NCBI GenBank assembly: GCA_965199665.1
Contig: OZ241208.1
Span: forward strand, 620,001-684,000
Reading direction: 5' to 3'
Length of the DNA stretch: 64,000 nt
Source: JAVVHH01 sp965199665
GTDB lineage: Bacteria > Pseudomonadota > Alphaproteobacteria > Acetobacterales > Acetobacteraceae
The notes beneath the pieces are model-generated. The model was not told where the DNA came from and made no database searches. It saw only the letters and a list, made by a program, of their open reading frames with translations. How positions within the stretch are numbered: position 1 is the stretch's first letter; each line of letters starts with the position of its first letter. Position numbers and translations under genes: made by a program. Positions 25,656 through 34,948 of this stretch are shown here, piece by piece.

Positions 25656-26420
25656 TCAGGCGGCGTTGCCGCCGAGATAGACGCGTTCGAGCAACGTGCC
25701 CTCGTGAAGCGCAGCCGGCGTACCTTGGCCCACGATATGCCCGGTTTCGACCAGGTAAGCATAGTCAGCGTAGCTCAACGCCTTCTCGACCAACTGCTCG
25801 ACCAGCAACACCGCCACCCCGGTCCCGCACAGCGCATGCGAGACCGCGAGGATACGGTCGACCAGGATCGGCGACAGGCCGCCGGACGGTTCGTCGAGCA
25901 GTAACAAACGCGGCTGGCCGATGATGCCCTGTGCCACCGCGAGGATCTGCTGCTGCCCGCCGCTCAGGCGGGACGCCTGCAAATGCCGGCGTTCGGCCAG
26001 TTCGGGGAAACTGTCGTAGATGCCGGCCAACTTGCCGCGGTCGCCGCGCGGCGACCGGGCATAGGTGCCGATCAGCAGGTTGTCCTCGACCGTCAGGCTC
26101 GTGAACACGCGGTGACCTTCGAGCACCGGTACGATGCCCGCCTGGACGCGGGCGCGCGCTGATGTGGTCGATAAATCCTGCCCCCCGAGCACGACCCGGC
26201 CGCGGCTGCTGGGGACCAGGCCGGCCAAAGCGTTCAGGATCGTGCTCTTGCCGGCGCCGTTGCGACCCAGCATGACGACGAACTCGCCGCATCCGACCGT
26301 GAGGCTGGCGCCGTGCACCATCTCGGCCTTGCCGTAACTGACGTGGAGGCCCTCGACCGACAGCAGCGTTTCGCGGGGCGGGCGCGCGCGGGCGTCGGCC
26401 GGAGGGGGCGCGTCATGCAC
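25656..26420 (-). CDS. livF: Branched-chain amino acid-type ABC transporter ATPase (LivF)
   Basis: A 254-residue ABC ATPase. Walker A is GRNGAGKST, the signature LSGGQQQ, Walker B RLLLLDEPSGGL, and the order with its short C terminus is that of LivF. The N-terminal extension is Pro/Arg-rich and likely disordered. Part of the minus-strand operon livK-livH-livM-livG-livF; its start overlaps the livG stop by eight bases. Substrate could be an amino acid, an aromatic acid or an amide; the family cannot tell. Confidence 0.93.
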   Translation of the reverse strand: MHDAPPPADARARPPRETLLSVEGLHVSYGKAEMVHGASLTVGCGEFVVMLGRNGAGKSTILNALAGLVPSSRGRVVLGGQDLSTTSARARVQAGIVPVLEGHRVFTSLTVEDNLLIGTYARSPRGDRGKLAGIYDSFPELAERRHLQASRLSGGQQQILAVAQGIIGQPRLLLLDEPSGGLSPILVDRILAVSHALCGTGVAVLLVEQLVEKALSYADYAYLVETGHIVGQGTPAALHEGTLLERVYLGGNAA

Positions 26421-27165
26421 CGAGATAGACCCGGTTGACTTCGGGATCGCGGCGAACGGTGTCCGGCGTGCCCTGTGCGATCACGGTACCCCGGTCCAGC
26501 GTGGTCACGCCGGAACAGAGTCGAAAGACGAAATCGGTGTGATGCTCCACGAGCAGGACGCCAACCCCCGTGCTGGATACGGCGCCGATGACGGCTTCCA
26601 GATGGCCGATCTCGGCCGTGGTGAGGCCGCCGGCGGGTTCGTCGAGGAGGAGGAAGCGCGGGCGACTGGCCAGCGCGCGGGCGATCTCGAGGAAGCGTTG
26701 TTCGGCATGCTCGAGCAATGCCGCCGGGCGATGCAGCACACGGCCCAGGCCGACGCCGATCAGCAGCGCCTCCGCCCGCTCGCGCAACGCCCGCTCGCGC
26801 CGCGCGACGGCGGGAAAGGCGAAGGCCGCGGCCAGGAAAGAGGGCGATGCGTCGCGCCAGGCGCCGACCGTGGCGTTGTCCAGCACGGTCAAGGCGCCGA
26901 TCAGCCGCGGCTTCTGGAAGGTGCGGGCGATACCGAGACGTGCGCGGTCCCGCACCGAGCCCGTCACGGCGGCGCCGTCGATGACGATGGTCCCGCCGTC
27001 CTGGCGATAATAGCCGGACAGCATGTTGAGCAGCGTGGTCTTGCCGCTGCCATTGGGGCCGATCAGCCCGTGGACGGTGCCGGCGGCCAGGGTCAGCGAC
27101 ACGTCGTCGAGGGCGGTGACGCCGCCGAAATGCTTGCTGACCGATTGGGCTTGCAGGCCGGTCAT
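26413..27165 (-). CDS. livG: Branched-chain amino acid-type ABC transporter ATPase (LivG)
   Basis: A 250-residue ABC ATPase. Walker A is GPNGSGKTT; the LivG-type region TFQKPRLIGALTVLDNATVGAW follows; Walker B is FLLLDEPAGGL. The signature LSGGQ is degenerate (LLEHAEQRFLEIARAL), which is common in LivG. The H-loop is VEHHTDF. The ATG at 27165 overlaps the end of livM by four bases. The start is chosen because homology begins directly after (MTGLQAQSVSKHFGGV). Confidence 0.93.
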   Translation of the reverse strand: MTGLQAQSVSKHFGGVTALDDVSLTLAAGTVHGLIGPNGSGKTTLLNMLSGYYRQDGGTIVIDGAAVTGSVRDRARLGIARTFQKPRLIGALTVLDNATVGAWRDASPSFLAAAFAFPAVARRERALRERAEALLIGVGLGRVLHRPAALLEHAEQRFLEIARALASRPRFLLLDEPAGGLTTAEIGHLEAVIGAVSSTGVGVLLVEHHTDFVFRLCSGVTTLDRGTVIAQGTPDTVRRDPEVNRVYLGA

Positions 27166-28154
27166 CGCGGATCGGTCGAAAGTGCGGCACGGAGCCGGTC
27201 GAGGTCGGGCGCGACGACATGGCTCTCGTGATGGCCGCGGCCGAGCAGACGGGCGGTCCAGGCGCCGAGCATCGGGCCGATCCCTTCGGGCATCAGCAGC
27301 ACGACGGCCAGCAACAGCAGCCCGTAGAAAAAGTTGCCGAGCTTGGCCAACGGCGCCACGGCTTCCGGCAAGATGGTCAACACGATGGTGCCCAAGAGCG
27401 GCCCCACGATACTGCCGCGGCCCCCGATGATGATGCAGACGAAGAAGAACAGGCCGATGTCGAAGGCGAAGGTGTCGGGCGTGATGTAGCTCTGCAGCGA
27501 CGCGAACAGGGCGCCGGCGATGCCGGCGGTCACGCCGCTGAAGACGAAGGCGGTGAGCTTGGCGCGGAAGATGGAGATGCCGGCGCCGGACGCGGCGACC
27601 GGGCTGTCGCGGACGGCGAGGAGGGCCTTGCCCCAGAGCTGACGCGCCACGTTCCAGGTCAGCAGGGTCACGACCACGGCCAGGCCCAGGCTGAGCCAAT
27701 AGAACCCGGCCGGCGAGGCGAATGGCGGCGCGAAACCGGGCACCGCAAGGCCGGTGCCGCCGCCGGTGACGGAGTCCAGCGCCAGGGCGAGCTCGTTGAC
27801 GATCAGCGAGAAGGCCAGCGTGGCCATGGCGAAGTAGAAACCGGGCAAGCGGAGGGAGGGCAGGCCGAGCAGCAATCCGCACAGTCCGCCGGCGGCCCCC
27901 GCGACGGGCAAGGCCAGGAACGGGTTCCAGTCATGGGTGCCGGCCAGCACGGTGAAGCAATAGGCGCCGATGGCGAGGAGGCCGACATGGCCGATCGAGA
28001 TCTGGCCGGAATACCCGACGACGAGGTTGAGGCCGGCGATCAGGATCCAGTAGATCGCGATGAGGCTCGCCAGATGGAGCTGATAGGGGTTGATGCCGGT
28101 CAAGGGCAGCAGCCCCAAGAGGCCCGCAACGACCAGGCCAAGCAGAAAGCGCAT
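27162..28154 (-). CDS. livM: Branched-chain amino acid-type ABC permease (LivM)
   Basis: A 330-residue permease with about ten hydrophobic helices, starting MRFLLGLVVAGLLGLLPLTG. The family signature is IYWILIAGLNLVVGYSGQISIGHVGLLAIGAYC. GGRGSIVGPLLGTIVLTILPEAV near the C terminus is the EAA-like coupling loop. It overlaps livG by four bases and livH by one. Confidence 0.94.
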   Translation of the reverse strand: MRFLLGLVVAGLLGLLPLTGINPYQLHLASLIAIYWILIAGLNLVVGYSGQISIGHVGLLAIGAYCFTVLAGTHDWNPFLALPVAGAAGGLCGLLLGLPSLRLPGFYFAMATLAFSLIVNELALALDSVTGGGTGLAVPGFAPPFASPAGFYWLSLGLAVVVTLLTWNVARQLWGKALLAVRDSPVAASGAGISIFRAKLTAFVFSGVTAGIAGALFASLQSYITPDTFAFDIGLFFFVCIIIGGRGSIVGPLLGTIVLTILPEAVAPLAKLGNFFYGLLLLAVVLLMPEGIGPMLGAWTARLLGRGHHESHVVAPDLDRLRAALSTDPR

Positions 28155-29014
28155 CAGACCGGTCGCAGTCCACGTGCGCCGAACAGGCCTTCGGGCTTGA
28201 TCAACAGGACCACCATCAGGAGTCCGACCGCGATGGTCTGCTGGAACGCGCCGCCGAACAGGTAGGTCGCGGCCGCGCCCAGGACGCCGAGCGCCAAACC
28301 TCCGACCACGGCGCCGATCGTGCTACCAAGGCCGCCCACGGCGATGGCGATGAAGCCGTTCAGCGTGAGCTGCAGGCCGAGCGCGAAATAGGCGAAGGTC
28401 AGCTCGCCCGCCGCAAAGCCACAGAGGCCGCCGAGCCCGCCGGCCAGCGCGAAGGAAAGCATGCGGACCTGGCCGGTGGAGATGCCGCGCGCCCGCGCCG
28501 CGAAGGCGTCCTCCGCGGTGGCCTGGAACAGCTTGCCCCACATCGTGCGGCGGTAGAACAGTTCGAGGCCGGTCACCGCGAGGAGCAAGACCGCGACCGG
28601 GAGCCAGAATTTCTGGTCGGCGACCCCGGCGTCGAAGTTCTGGGGAAACAGGCGGGGGAAGGGCCGCGGCTCGGTGCCCCACCACAGGGCGACCGCCTGT
28701 TGCGTCATCGTCGCCAATGCCAGCGTGCTGAGCAGCCAGAGGTGTTCGTCCGAGCGGGCCAGCACGCGGCGCACGGCGATCAGCTCGGTGAGCACGCCGA
28801 AGGCGGCGCCCACGACGATCGCCCAGGGCAGCGCCAGCCAGGCCGGCCATCCGAGCACCGTCATCATCCAGGCGCCGGCGACCGCGCCGAGCATGACGAT
28901 GTGACCGGTCGTGACGCTCAGAACCTTCGATGTGGCGAACATCAGGTTGTAGACGAGCGCGGTGACGGCGTAGGTCGCGCCGGCCGCGATGCCCGAGACC
29001 AGGACCTGCAGCAT
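28154..29014 (-). CDS. livH: Branched-chain amino acid-type ABC permease (LivH)
   Basis: A 286-residue permease, the second membrane subunit. Family blocks: GIAAGATYAVTALVYNLMFATSKVLSVTTGHIVMLGAVAGAW, and the C-terminal IAVGGLGSTIGAVVGGLALGVLGA, where the EAA-like motif lies. It starts nine bases after the livK gene ends and its end shares one base with livM. Confidence 0.94.
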   Translation of the reverse strand: MLQVLVSGIAAGATYAVTALVYNLMFATSKVLSVTTGHIVMLGAVAGAWMMTVLGWPAWLALPWAIVVGAAFGVLTELIAVRRVLARSDEHLWLLSTLALATMTQQAVALWWGTEPRPFPRLFPQNFDAGVADQKFWLPVAVLLLAVTGLELFYRRTMWGKLFQATAEDAFAARARGISTGQVRMLSFALAGGLGGLCGFAAGELTFAYFALGLQLTLNGFIAIAVGGLGSTIGAVVGGLALGVLGAAATYLFGGAFQQTIAVGLLMVVLLIKPEGLFGARGLRPV

Positions 29015-29023
29015 CGCCGAGGC

Positions 29024-30190
29024 TCAGCGCGGCGCGGGCTGGTAGCTGCCGTCCTGGAAGGTGTTGGCTGCGTTCATCATCATGCCGCTATCGGGAAAGC
29101 CGTTATGCTGCGTGGGGCTCCAGCTGTACTGGCCATAGACGCCCGGATAGTCGGTGGTGCGCTCCAAGACCTGCTTGATCTTCTCCGGTTCGAGCGATTT
29201 GGCCTGTTCGGCCGCGTAGGCGATGACCTTCATGGAGTCGTAGCCGAGCGCCACCCACCAAAAGGTGAAATCAATGCGCCCGCCCAGCGCCGGCTTGATC
29301 TCGTCGACCAGCTTCTGCGTCCGCGGCGGCAACTTGCCGTCGGCGAAGGTCGTGCTGGTGTAGCCGGCGGCGAAGACGTCTTTCCAGTAATCGGGCTTGT
29401 TCAGCAATGCCTTGATCGGCAAGGCCATGAGCGCGGGATGCCCGACGATGGGGACGTCCCAGCCCATGTCGCCGCGCGTATTGATGATGCGTGCACACAG
29501 CCCGGTCGCGGACGTCCACGGCATGATCACGTCGGCCCCGGCTGCCTTGGCTTTGGTGATCTCGTCGGTCAGATCGGTCTTGTTGGCATCGATCAGCACG
29601 GAATACACCGGCGTGACGCCCATTTGCTTGAGCAGCGCTTCGGCCGTCTTCGCGCTCGACGTCCCATAGCCGGAGGTGTCGCCGATCACGGCGACCTTGC
29701 GGCGCTTCAGCGTCTCGAGCGCATAATGGTTGGCCGCACTGATCCATTGCGTGTTGGTATTGATCGTGCGGAAGGCGAGCGGATACTTGGCCGGGTTGGT
29801 CAGCTCGTCGAGCGAGCCGATGACGATGTTGAGGATACCGGCCTTGTTGAGCGCCGGCACTGTCGCCAGGGATTCGCCGGAGTTCACCGGGCCGATGACG
29901 AACTGCACCTTGTCGGAGAAGACGAGCTGCTGGGCCATGTTGACGGCTTTGACCGGGTCGCCGGCGGTATCGCGGGTGAGGAGTTCGACCTTCTGGCCGA
30001 GGATACCGCCAGCCTTGTTGATCTCGTCGACGGCATAGACGACGCCCTGGTTCTCGGCGATCGCGGCCGAAGACAGGGGACCGGTCAGCGAGGATAGCCA
30101 GCCGACCTTGACGGTCCCGTCGGCGTGAGCGGCGACGGATGCCACCATGAGGCCGCAAAATGCAACGACAGGCCGAAGTGAAGGGCGCAT
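29024..30190 (-). CDS. Branched-chain amino acid-type ABC substrate-binding protein (LivK-like)
   Basis: A 388-residue periplasmic protein with a Sec signal (VVAFCGLMVASVAAHADGTV, cleavage likely after AHA). Type-I binding-protein blocks: GWLSSLTGPLSSAAIAENQGVVYAVDEINKAGGILGQKVELLTRDTAGDPVKAVNMAQQLV, FVIGPVNSGESLATVPALNKAGI and GDTSGYGTSSAK. The pattern is closest to amide/urea/aromatic acid-binding relatives rather than LivJ, but the ligand is unknown. First gene of the liv operon. Confidence 0.93.
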   Translation of the reverse strand: MRPSLRPVVAFCGLMVASVAAHADGTVKVGWLSSLTGPLSSAAIAENQGVVYAVDEINKAGGILGQKVELLTRDTAGDPVKAVNMAQQLVFSDKVQFVIGPVNSGESLATVPALNKAGILNIVIGSLDELTNPAKYPLAFRTINTNTQWISAANHYALETLKRRKVAVIGDTSGYGTSSAKTAEALLKQMGVTPVYSVLIDANKTDLTDEITKAKAAGADVIMPWTSATGLCARIINTRGDMGWDVPIVGHPALMALPIKALLNKPDYWKDVFAAGYTSTTFADGKLPPRTQKLVDEIKPALGGRIDFTFWWVALGYDSMKVIAYAAEQAKSLEPEKIKQVLERTTDYPGVYGQYSWSPTQHNGFPDSGMMMNAANTFQDGSYQPAPR

Positions 30191-30232
30191 GAAGGTTTCC
30201 TCAGTTCGTCGTATTGGCCGACGTTGCGGCGA

Positions 30233-30261
30233 TGCTCGCCTTGGCCGGCCAATATTGTCAA
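30233..30261 (-). promoter_or_regulatory. Possible liv operon promoter containing a palindrome
   Basis: On the minus strand a consensus -35 TTGACA (30261-30256) is followed at 17 bases by only a weak -10 (CGAGCA). Between them lies the perfect 12-base palindrome TTGGCCGGCCAA at 30241-30252, in a position where a bound protein would block RNA polymerase. Promoter strength is doubtful. The rest of 30.19-30.41 kb shows nothing else. Confidence 0.3.
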
Positions 30262-30412
30262 GGCATTCCGCATAGCAGAACGACGTTCGTGGAAACGGCC
30301 GTCGGCTATCGGCACCGCATTGCGCGTGACGGAATTCTCTTGACGGTCGTTACACCTCGTGTTTGCCGTAGAGGCAGGCGGGCCAGCAAGGGCCGCGACG
30401 GAGGAGGCGCGG

Positions 30413-31549
30413 TTGAGCTGGATCACGGGCGTGGGGCTGACGCCATTCGGGCGTCTCGAGGGATGCTCGACGCTCGACCTGATGAGCGAAGCGGCAGCCG
30501 AGGCGCTCGAGGATGCCGGGCTGGTGCGCGGCGACATCGATGGGCTCGTCACCGGCTACTCGACGACGCTGCCACACCTGATGCTGTCGACCGTGTTCGC
30601 GGAGCATTTCGGGCTGCGGCCGGCCTATGCGCACGGAATCCAGCTCGGCGGCGCGACCGGCTTTGCGACCGTCATGCTGGCGCACCAGCTGGTTGAGGCC
30701 GGCGTCGCCCGCCATGTGCTGGCCGTCGCGGGCGAGAACCGGCTGACCGGCCAGTCTCGCGACTCCGCGATCCAGACGCTCGCCCAGGTCGGCCATCCCC
30801 GCTACGAGATGCCGCTGGGGCCGACCATCCCGGCCTATTACGGCTTGGTCGCCTCCCGCTACATGCACGAGACCGGCACGGCTTCGGAGTCATTGGCGGA
30901 GCTGGCGGTGCTCATGCGGCGGCATGCGGGCCTGCATCCCGGCGCGCAGTTCCGCGACCCGATCACGCGGGACGAGGTGATGGCGTCCAAACCGATCGCC
31001 GCGCCGTTGCGCATCCTGGATTGCTGCCCGGTCTCCGATGGCGGCGCGGCGGCGATCGTCAGCCGCGAGCGGACCGGCGAGATCGGCGTGCGCATCATCG
31101 GCAGCGGCCAGGCGCACACGCATCAGCACGTCTCCGCGGCTGCAAGCCTGACATCGTTCGGGTCGGCCGAGGCGGCGGCGCGGGCCGGGCTGGGGCGCAC
31201 GGTGCAGGTGGGCGATCTGCGCTATGCCGGCATCTACGACAGCTTCACCATCACGCTGGCGATCCTGCTCGAGGAGCTCGGCCTCGCGCCGCGCGGGCAG
31301 GCCGGCGCGCTGGCGGCGGCGGGTCATTTCGGCATCGACGGCGCCCTGCCGCTCAACACGCATGGCGGGCTGCTGAGCTACGGCCATTGCGGCGTCGGCG
31401 GCGCGATGGCGCATCTGGTCGAGACACAGCGCCAGATGCTGGGGCGTGCCGGCCCGCGGCAGGTCCGCGACGCCTCGCTGGCGCTGCTGCACGGCGATGG
31501 CGGCGTGCTGTCGTCGCATGTGAGCTTTTTGCTGGAGCAAGCACGATGA
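30413..31549 (+). CDS. Thiolase-like protein of the lipid-transfer (SCPx/Ltp2) subfamily
   Basis: A 378-residue thiolase-fold protein. The start is a TTG at 30413, six bases after GGAGG, giving MSWITGVGLTPFGR. Family segments: AAAEALEDAGLVRGDIDGLVTG, FAEHFGLRPAYAHGIQLGGATGFATVMLAHQLV, ILDCCPVSDGGAAAIV, YAGIYDSFTITLAILLEELG and NTHGGLLSYGHCGVGGAM. At the position of the thiolase nucleophilic Cys there is Gly/Ala (QLGGATGF), so a classical thiolase reaction is unlikely. Ltp2-type aldolases lack the Cys in the same way and need a DUF35 partner, encoded immediately downstream. First gene of a long catabolic operon. Confidence 0.88.
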   Translation: MSWITGVGLTPFGRLEGCSTLDLMSEAAAEALEDAGLVRGDIDGLVTGYSTTLPHLMLSTVFAEHFGLRPAYAHGIQLGGATGFATVMLAHQLVEAGVARHVLAVAGENRLTGQSRDSAIQTLAQVGHPRYEMPLGPTIPAYYGLVASRYMHETGTASESLAELAVLMRRHAGLHPGAQFRDPITRDEVMASKPIAAPLRILDCCPVSDGGAAAIVSRERTGEIGVRIIGSGQAHTHQHVSAAASLTSFGSAEAAARAGLGRTVQVGDLRYAGIYDSFTITLAILLEELGLAPRGQAGALAAAGHFGIDGALPLNTHGGLLSYGHCGVGGAMAHLVETQRQMLGRAGPRQVRDASLALLHGDGGVLSSHVSFLLEQAR

Positions 31550-31902
31550 CCGATTGGACCGAGGGAGCGGCCGCGATGGCGTTCCAGCACTGCGGCGCCT
31601 GCGACCAAATCTGGTATTTCGCTCGCCCGTTCTGCCCGCATTGCGGCACGGCCGGGCCGGCGACCCGGCAGTCGAGCGGGGCAGGGCGCGTCTACGCGGT
31701 CACCACCGTCAGCCGGGCGCCGTCGCCCGAGTTGCGGGCGCTGGCGCCGTATCGTATCGCGCTGGTCGATATGGCGGAGGGCTTCCGCGCCATGACCCAT
31801 GCCGCCGACGACGTCGCGATCGGGGATGCGGTGCGGCTGAGCTTCGTCCCGTTCGGGGCCATCACCATCCCACGCTGCGAGCGGATCGGAGAGGCGGAAT
31901 GA
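31546..31902 (+). CDS. DUF35 Zn-ribbon/OB-fold protein
   Basis: A 118-residue protein with a rubredoxin-like zinc ribbon, CGACDQIWYFARPFCPHC, then an OB fold (RVYAVTTVSRAP, PYRIALVDMAEGFRAMTHA, VRLSFVPFG). Such proteins bind thiolase-like enzymes and help hold acyl-CoA. The start overlaps the stop of the thiolase-like gene by four bases, and its own stop overlaps the ligase gene. Confidence 0.9.
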   Translation: MTDWTEGAAAMAFQHCGACDQIWYFARPFCPHCGTAGPATRQSSGAGRVYAVTTVSRAPSPELRALAPYRIALVDMAEGFRAMTHAADDVAIGDAVRLSFVPFGAITIPRCERIGEAE

Positions 31903-33977
31903 GCGGCGATCTCGGCATCGTCCTCGACCCGGCCTCGATCGCGATCATCGGGGCGTCGGAGAACCCGAACAAGATCGGCGGCCGGCCGGTCGACTTCTTG
32001 CGCCGGTTCGGCTTCCGCGGCCAGGTGTTCCCCATCAACCCGAACCGTCCGGAAATCCAGGGGCACCGCAGCTTTCCGTCGCTCGACGCGGTGCCGACGG
32101 CGCCGGACGTCGCCATCATCGCGGTGCCGGGCGAGGCGGCGGTGGCGGCGGTCGACCAATGCGCGGCGGCGGGCGTGAAGGTCGCGATCATGATGGCGTC
32201 GGGTTTCGGCGAGACCGAGCACGGCAAGGCGCAGGAGCGCGAGATGGCGGCCGGGGCGCGGGCGCGCAACCTGCGGCTGGTCGGGCCGAACTCGCAGGGC
32301 CTGGCGAACTTCGCCACGGGCGCGGTGGCGAGCTTCTCGTCGATGTACCTGGAGGTGCCGCCGCAGGACGGGCCGGTCGCCATCCTCAGCCAGAGCGGCG
32401 CCATGAGCGTGGTGCCGTACGGGATCCTGCGCGGGCGCGGCATCGGCATTCGGCACTCGCATGCCACCGGCAACGATTGCGACGTCACCGCGGCCGAGTT
32501 GGCGGCGGTCGTGGCGGCCGATCCGGAGGTGCGCGTGCTGCTGCTCTATCTCGAGAGCATCGCCGAGACGCAGCATCTCGCGGAGGTCGCCCGCATCGCG
32601 CATGCGCGCAACCTGCCGATCCTGGCGCTCAAGCCGGGTCGCACACCGGCGGGCCAGGCGGCGGCGCGGTCGCATACCGGGGCGTTGGCCAACGAGGACC
32701 GGGTGGTGGATGCGTTCCTGCGCCGGCACGGGATCCGCCGGGTCGCGGATACGGCGGAGATGGTGGATGCGGTCGAGCTGTATCTGAAAGGGTGGAAGCC
32801 GCAGGGGCGGCGGCTGGTGGTGATCAGCAATTCGGGTGCGACCTGCGTGATGGCGGCCGATGCGGCGTCGGCGGTGGGGATGCCGCTGGCGCAGTTGTCG
32901 GACGAGACGCAGGCCGGGCTGCGGGCGGTGCTGCCCACCTTTGCCGCGACCAGCAACCCGGTCGACATCACCGCGGCGCTGCTGAGCAACAGCCGCCTGT
33001 TCAGCGAGATCCTGCCGGTGATCGCGCGCGACCTGGCGGCGGATGCGTTCATGATCGGGGTGCCGGTGGCCGGGGCGGCCTATGACGTGCCGGTGTTCGC
33101 CCGCGATGCCGCCGCGTTTGCCGCCAGCACCGGCAAACCGCTGGTGATCGCCGCGCCGCAGGCGGGTGTTGCCGGGGCGTTCGCCGCGACCGGGTTGCCG
33201 GTCTATCCGTACGAGACGCAGGCGATCGCGGCGCTTTCCGGCTTCATCGCGCATGCCGAGCTGGTGTCGGCGGCGATGGCGCGGCCGCCGGTCGCGATGG
33301 CGCCGCCGGTGTCGAGCGGCGCGCATCGGCTGTTGAACGAGGCCGATAGCTTGCGCCGGCTGGCGGATGCGGGGGTGCCGGTCATACCGCATCGCCTGTG
33401 CCAGAGCGAGGACGAGGCGGTCGCCGCGCTGGCGGCGCTGGGCGGGGCCGTGGTGCTGAAGGGGTGTTCGGCGGACATCGTCCACAAATCCGAGCACCAT
33501 CTGGTCCGGCTCGGGCTCACCGATGCGGATGCGGTTCGGGAGGCGTTCACCGATTGCCGTCGCATCGTGCTGGAGGCCGGGCTGCGGTTCGACGGCGTGC
33601 TGGTGGCGCCGATGCTGCGCGGCCGGCGCGAGATGCTGCTCGGCGCGCATCGCGACGCGGTGTTCGGCCCCGTCGTGCTGCTCGGCGATGGCGGCAAGTA
33701 TGTCGAGGCGATACCGGACACGGTGTTGCTGCTGCCCCCGTTCGATGCCGGGGAGGTGCTGGCGGCGATCGGCGGGCTGCGTATCGCGCCGGTGCTGGGC
33801 GGCGTGCGTGGCGAGGCGGCGATGGATGTCGACGCGCTGGCGACCGCGGCGGCCGCGGTGGGTCGGCTCATGGTCGAGGATCCCTCGATCGTCAGCCTCG
33901 ACGTCAACCCGTTGCTGCTCGGCAGCGCCGGCGCGGGTGTGACCGCGCTCGACGCCGTCGTCATCCAGAGCGAATAG
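31899..33977 (+). CDS. ADP-forming acyl-CoA synthetase (acetate-CoA ligase family)
   Basis: A 692-residue fused alpha-beta enzyme. The CoA-binding N domain has IAIIGASENPNKIGGRPVDFL and INPNRPEIQGHRSFPSLD. The ligase domain has the phosphohistidine segment AARSHTGALANEDRVVDAFL. The C-terminal ATP-grasp domain has GGAVVLKGCSADIVHKSEHHLVRLGL and SLDVNPLLL. It would form an acyl-CoA from a free acid with ATP or ADP and phosphate, activating the substrate for the thiolase-like enzyme next to it. It overlaps the DUF35 gene by four bases. Confidence 0.9.
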   Translation: MSGDLGIVLDPASIAIIGASENPNKIGGRPVDFLRRFGFRGQVFPINPNRPEIQGHRSFPSLDAVPTAPDVAIIAVPGEAAVAAVDQCAAAGVKVAIMMASGFGETEHGKAQEREMAAGARARNLRLVGPNSQGLANFATGAVASFSSMYLEVPPQDGPVAILSQSGAMSVVPYGILRGRGIGIRHSHATGNDCDVTAAELAAVVAADPEVRVLLLYLESIAETQHLAEVARIAHARNLPILALKPGRTPAGQAAARSHTGALANEDRVVDAFLRRHGIRRVADTAEMVDAVELYLKGWKPQGRRLVVISNSGATCVMAADAASAVGMPLAQLSDETQAGLRAVLPTFAATSNPVDITAALLSNSRLFSEILPVIARDLAADAFMIGVPVAGAAYDVPVFARDAAAFAASTGKPLVIAAPQAGVAGAFAATGLPVYPYETQAIAALSGFIAHAELVSAAMARPPVAMAPPVSSGAHRLLNEADSLRRLADAGVPVIPHRLCQSEDEAVAALAALGGAVVLKGCSADIVHKSEHHLVRLGLTDADAVREAFTDCRRIVLEAGLRFDGVLVAPMLRGRREMLLGAHRDAVFGPVVLLGDGGKYVEAIPDTVLLLPPFDAGEVLAAIGGLRIAPVLGGVRGEAAMDVDALATAAAAVGRLMVEDPSIVSLDVNPLLLGSAGAGVTALDAVVIQSE

Positions 33978-33988
33978 GAGATCGCGCC

Positions 33989-34948
33989 ATGCCGACCCGC
34001 CGCATGATCCTGCAAGCCGGTGCGCTGCTCGGCGCCGGGATCGGCACTGCCCGCGCCGCCGGCTACCCCGACCACACGGTGCGCCTCATCGTGCCGTATC
34101 CGCCGGGCGGCTCGACGGACATCACGGCGCGCCTGGTCGGCGAGAAGGTGGCAGCTGACCTCAAGCAGCGTTTCCTGATCGACAACCGACCCGGCGCGGG
34201 CGGCAATCTGGGCATGGACGCCGCCGCCCATGCCAAGCCGGACGGCTATACGCTGGCGGTGAACACGACGGCCCATGCCATCAACATGACGCTGTTCACC
34301 TCCATGCCGTTCGATACGCTGAAGAGCTTCGTGCCAATCGCGCTGTTGACGGAAAACCCGCTCATCCTGGTGGTCAATCCGGCGCTGCCCGCCAGGACGG
34401 TGCCGGAGTTGATCGCTTTGGCTCGCACCAAGCAGCTGCACTACGCGTCGTCCGGCAACGGCCAGTCGACGCATCTGGCGGCCGAACTGTTCGCCAGCAT
34501 GGCGGGAATCAAGATGGTCCACGTGCCCTATCGAGGCAGTGCGCCGGCGATCCAAGACGTGATGGCCGGCCAGGTCGAGATGATCTTCGACTCCTCGCAA
34601 TCCTGCCTGCCGCACATCGAAGAGAAAGCGGTCCGCGCTTTGGGTGTCACTTCGCAGGCCCGTATGACGCAGTTGCCGGACGTGCCGCCGATCGGGGATA
34701 CGCTGCCGGGCTACGAAGCGATCGCATGGAACGGCCTGGTGGCGCCGGCGGGAACGCCGGATGGCGTGGTCGCCACGCTGAATGCCTCGGTATTGCGTGC
34801 CCTCGCCGACCCCGAGTTGATTCGCCGTTTCGCCGACCTCGGCGCAACCACGCATGCGACCACGCCCAAAGAATTCGGTGATTACGTCGGCGCGCAGATC
34901 GTCAAATGGGGCGCGGTGGTGCGGCAGTCCGGCGCGAAGGTGGATTGA
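33989..34948 (+). CDS. Tripartite tricarboxylate transporter receptor (TctC/Bug)
   Basis: A 319-residue periplasmic receptor with a Tat-like signal (PTRRMILQAGALLGAGIGTARAAG). Bug blocks: VRLIVPYPPGGSTDITARLVGEKV, QRFLIDNRPGAGGNLGMDAAA, HVPYRGSAPAIQDVMAGQVEMIFDSS, GLVAPAGTPDGVVATLNA. It binds a carboxylate for the TctAB membrane complex encoded directly after; its stop overlaps tctB by one base. It follows the ligase gene by 11 bases. Confidence 0.93.
   Translation: MPTRRMILQAGALLGAGIGTARAAGYPDHTVRLIVPYPPGGSTDITARLVGEKVAADLKQRFLIDNRPGAGGNLGMDAAAHAKPDGYTLAVNTTAHAINMTLFTSMPFDTLKSFVPIALLTENPLILVVNPALPARTVPELIALARTKQLHYASSGNGQSTHLAAELFASMAGIKMVHVPYRGSAPAIQDVMAGQVEMIFDSSQSCLPHIEEKAVRALGVTSQARMTQLPDVPPIGDTLPGYEAIAWNGLVAPAGTPDGVVATLNASVLRALADPELIRRFADLGATTHATTPKEFGDYVGAQIVKWGAVVRQSGAKVD

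Noticed and set aside
31692..33650. A 652-codon minus-strand frame opposite the acyl-CoA synthetase
   Set aside because: Antisense shadow; the sense strand encodes a complete ligase.
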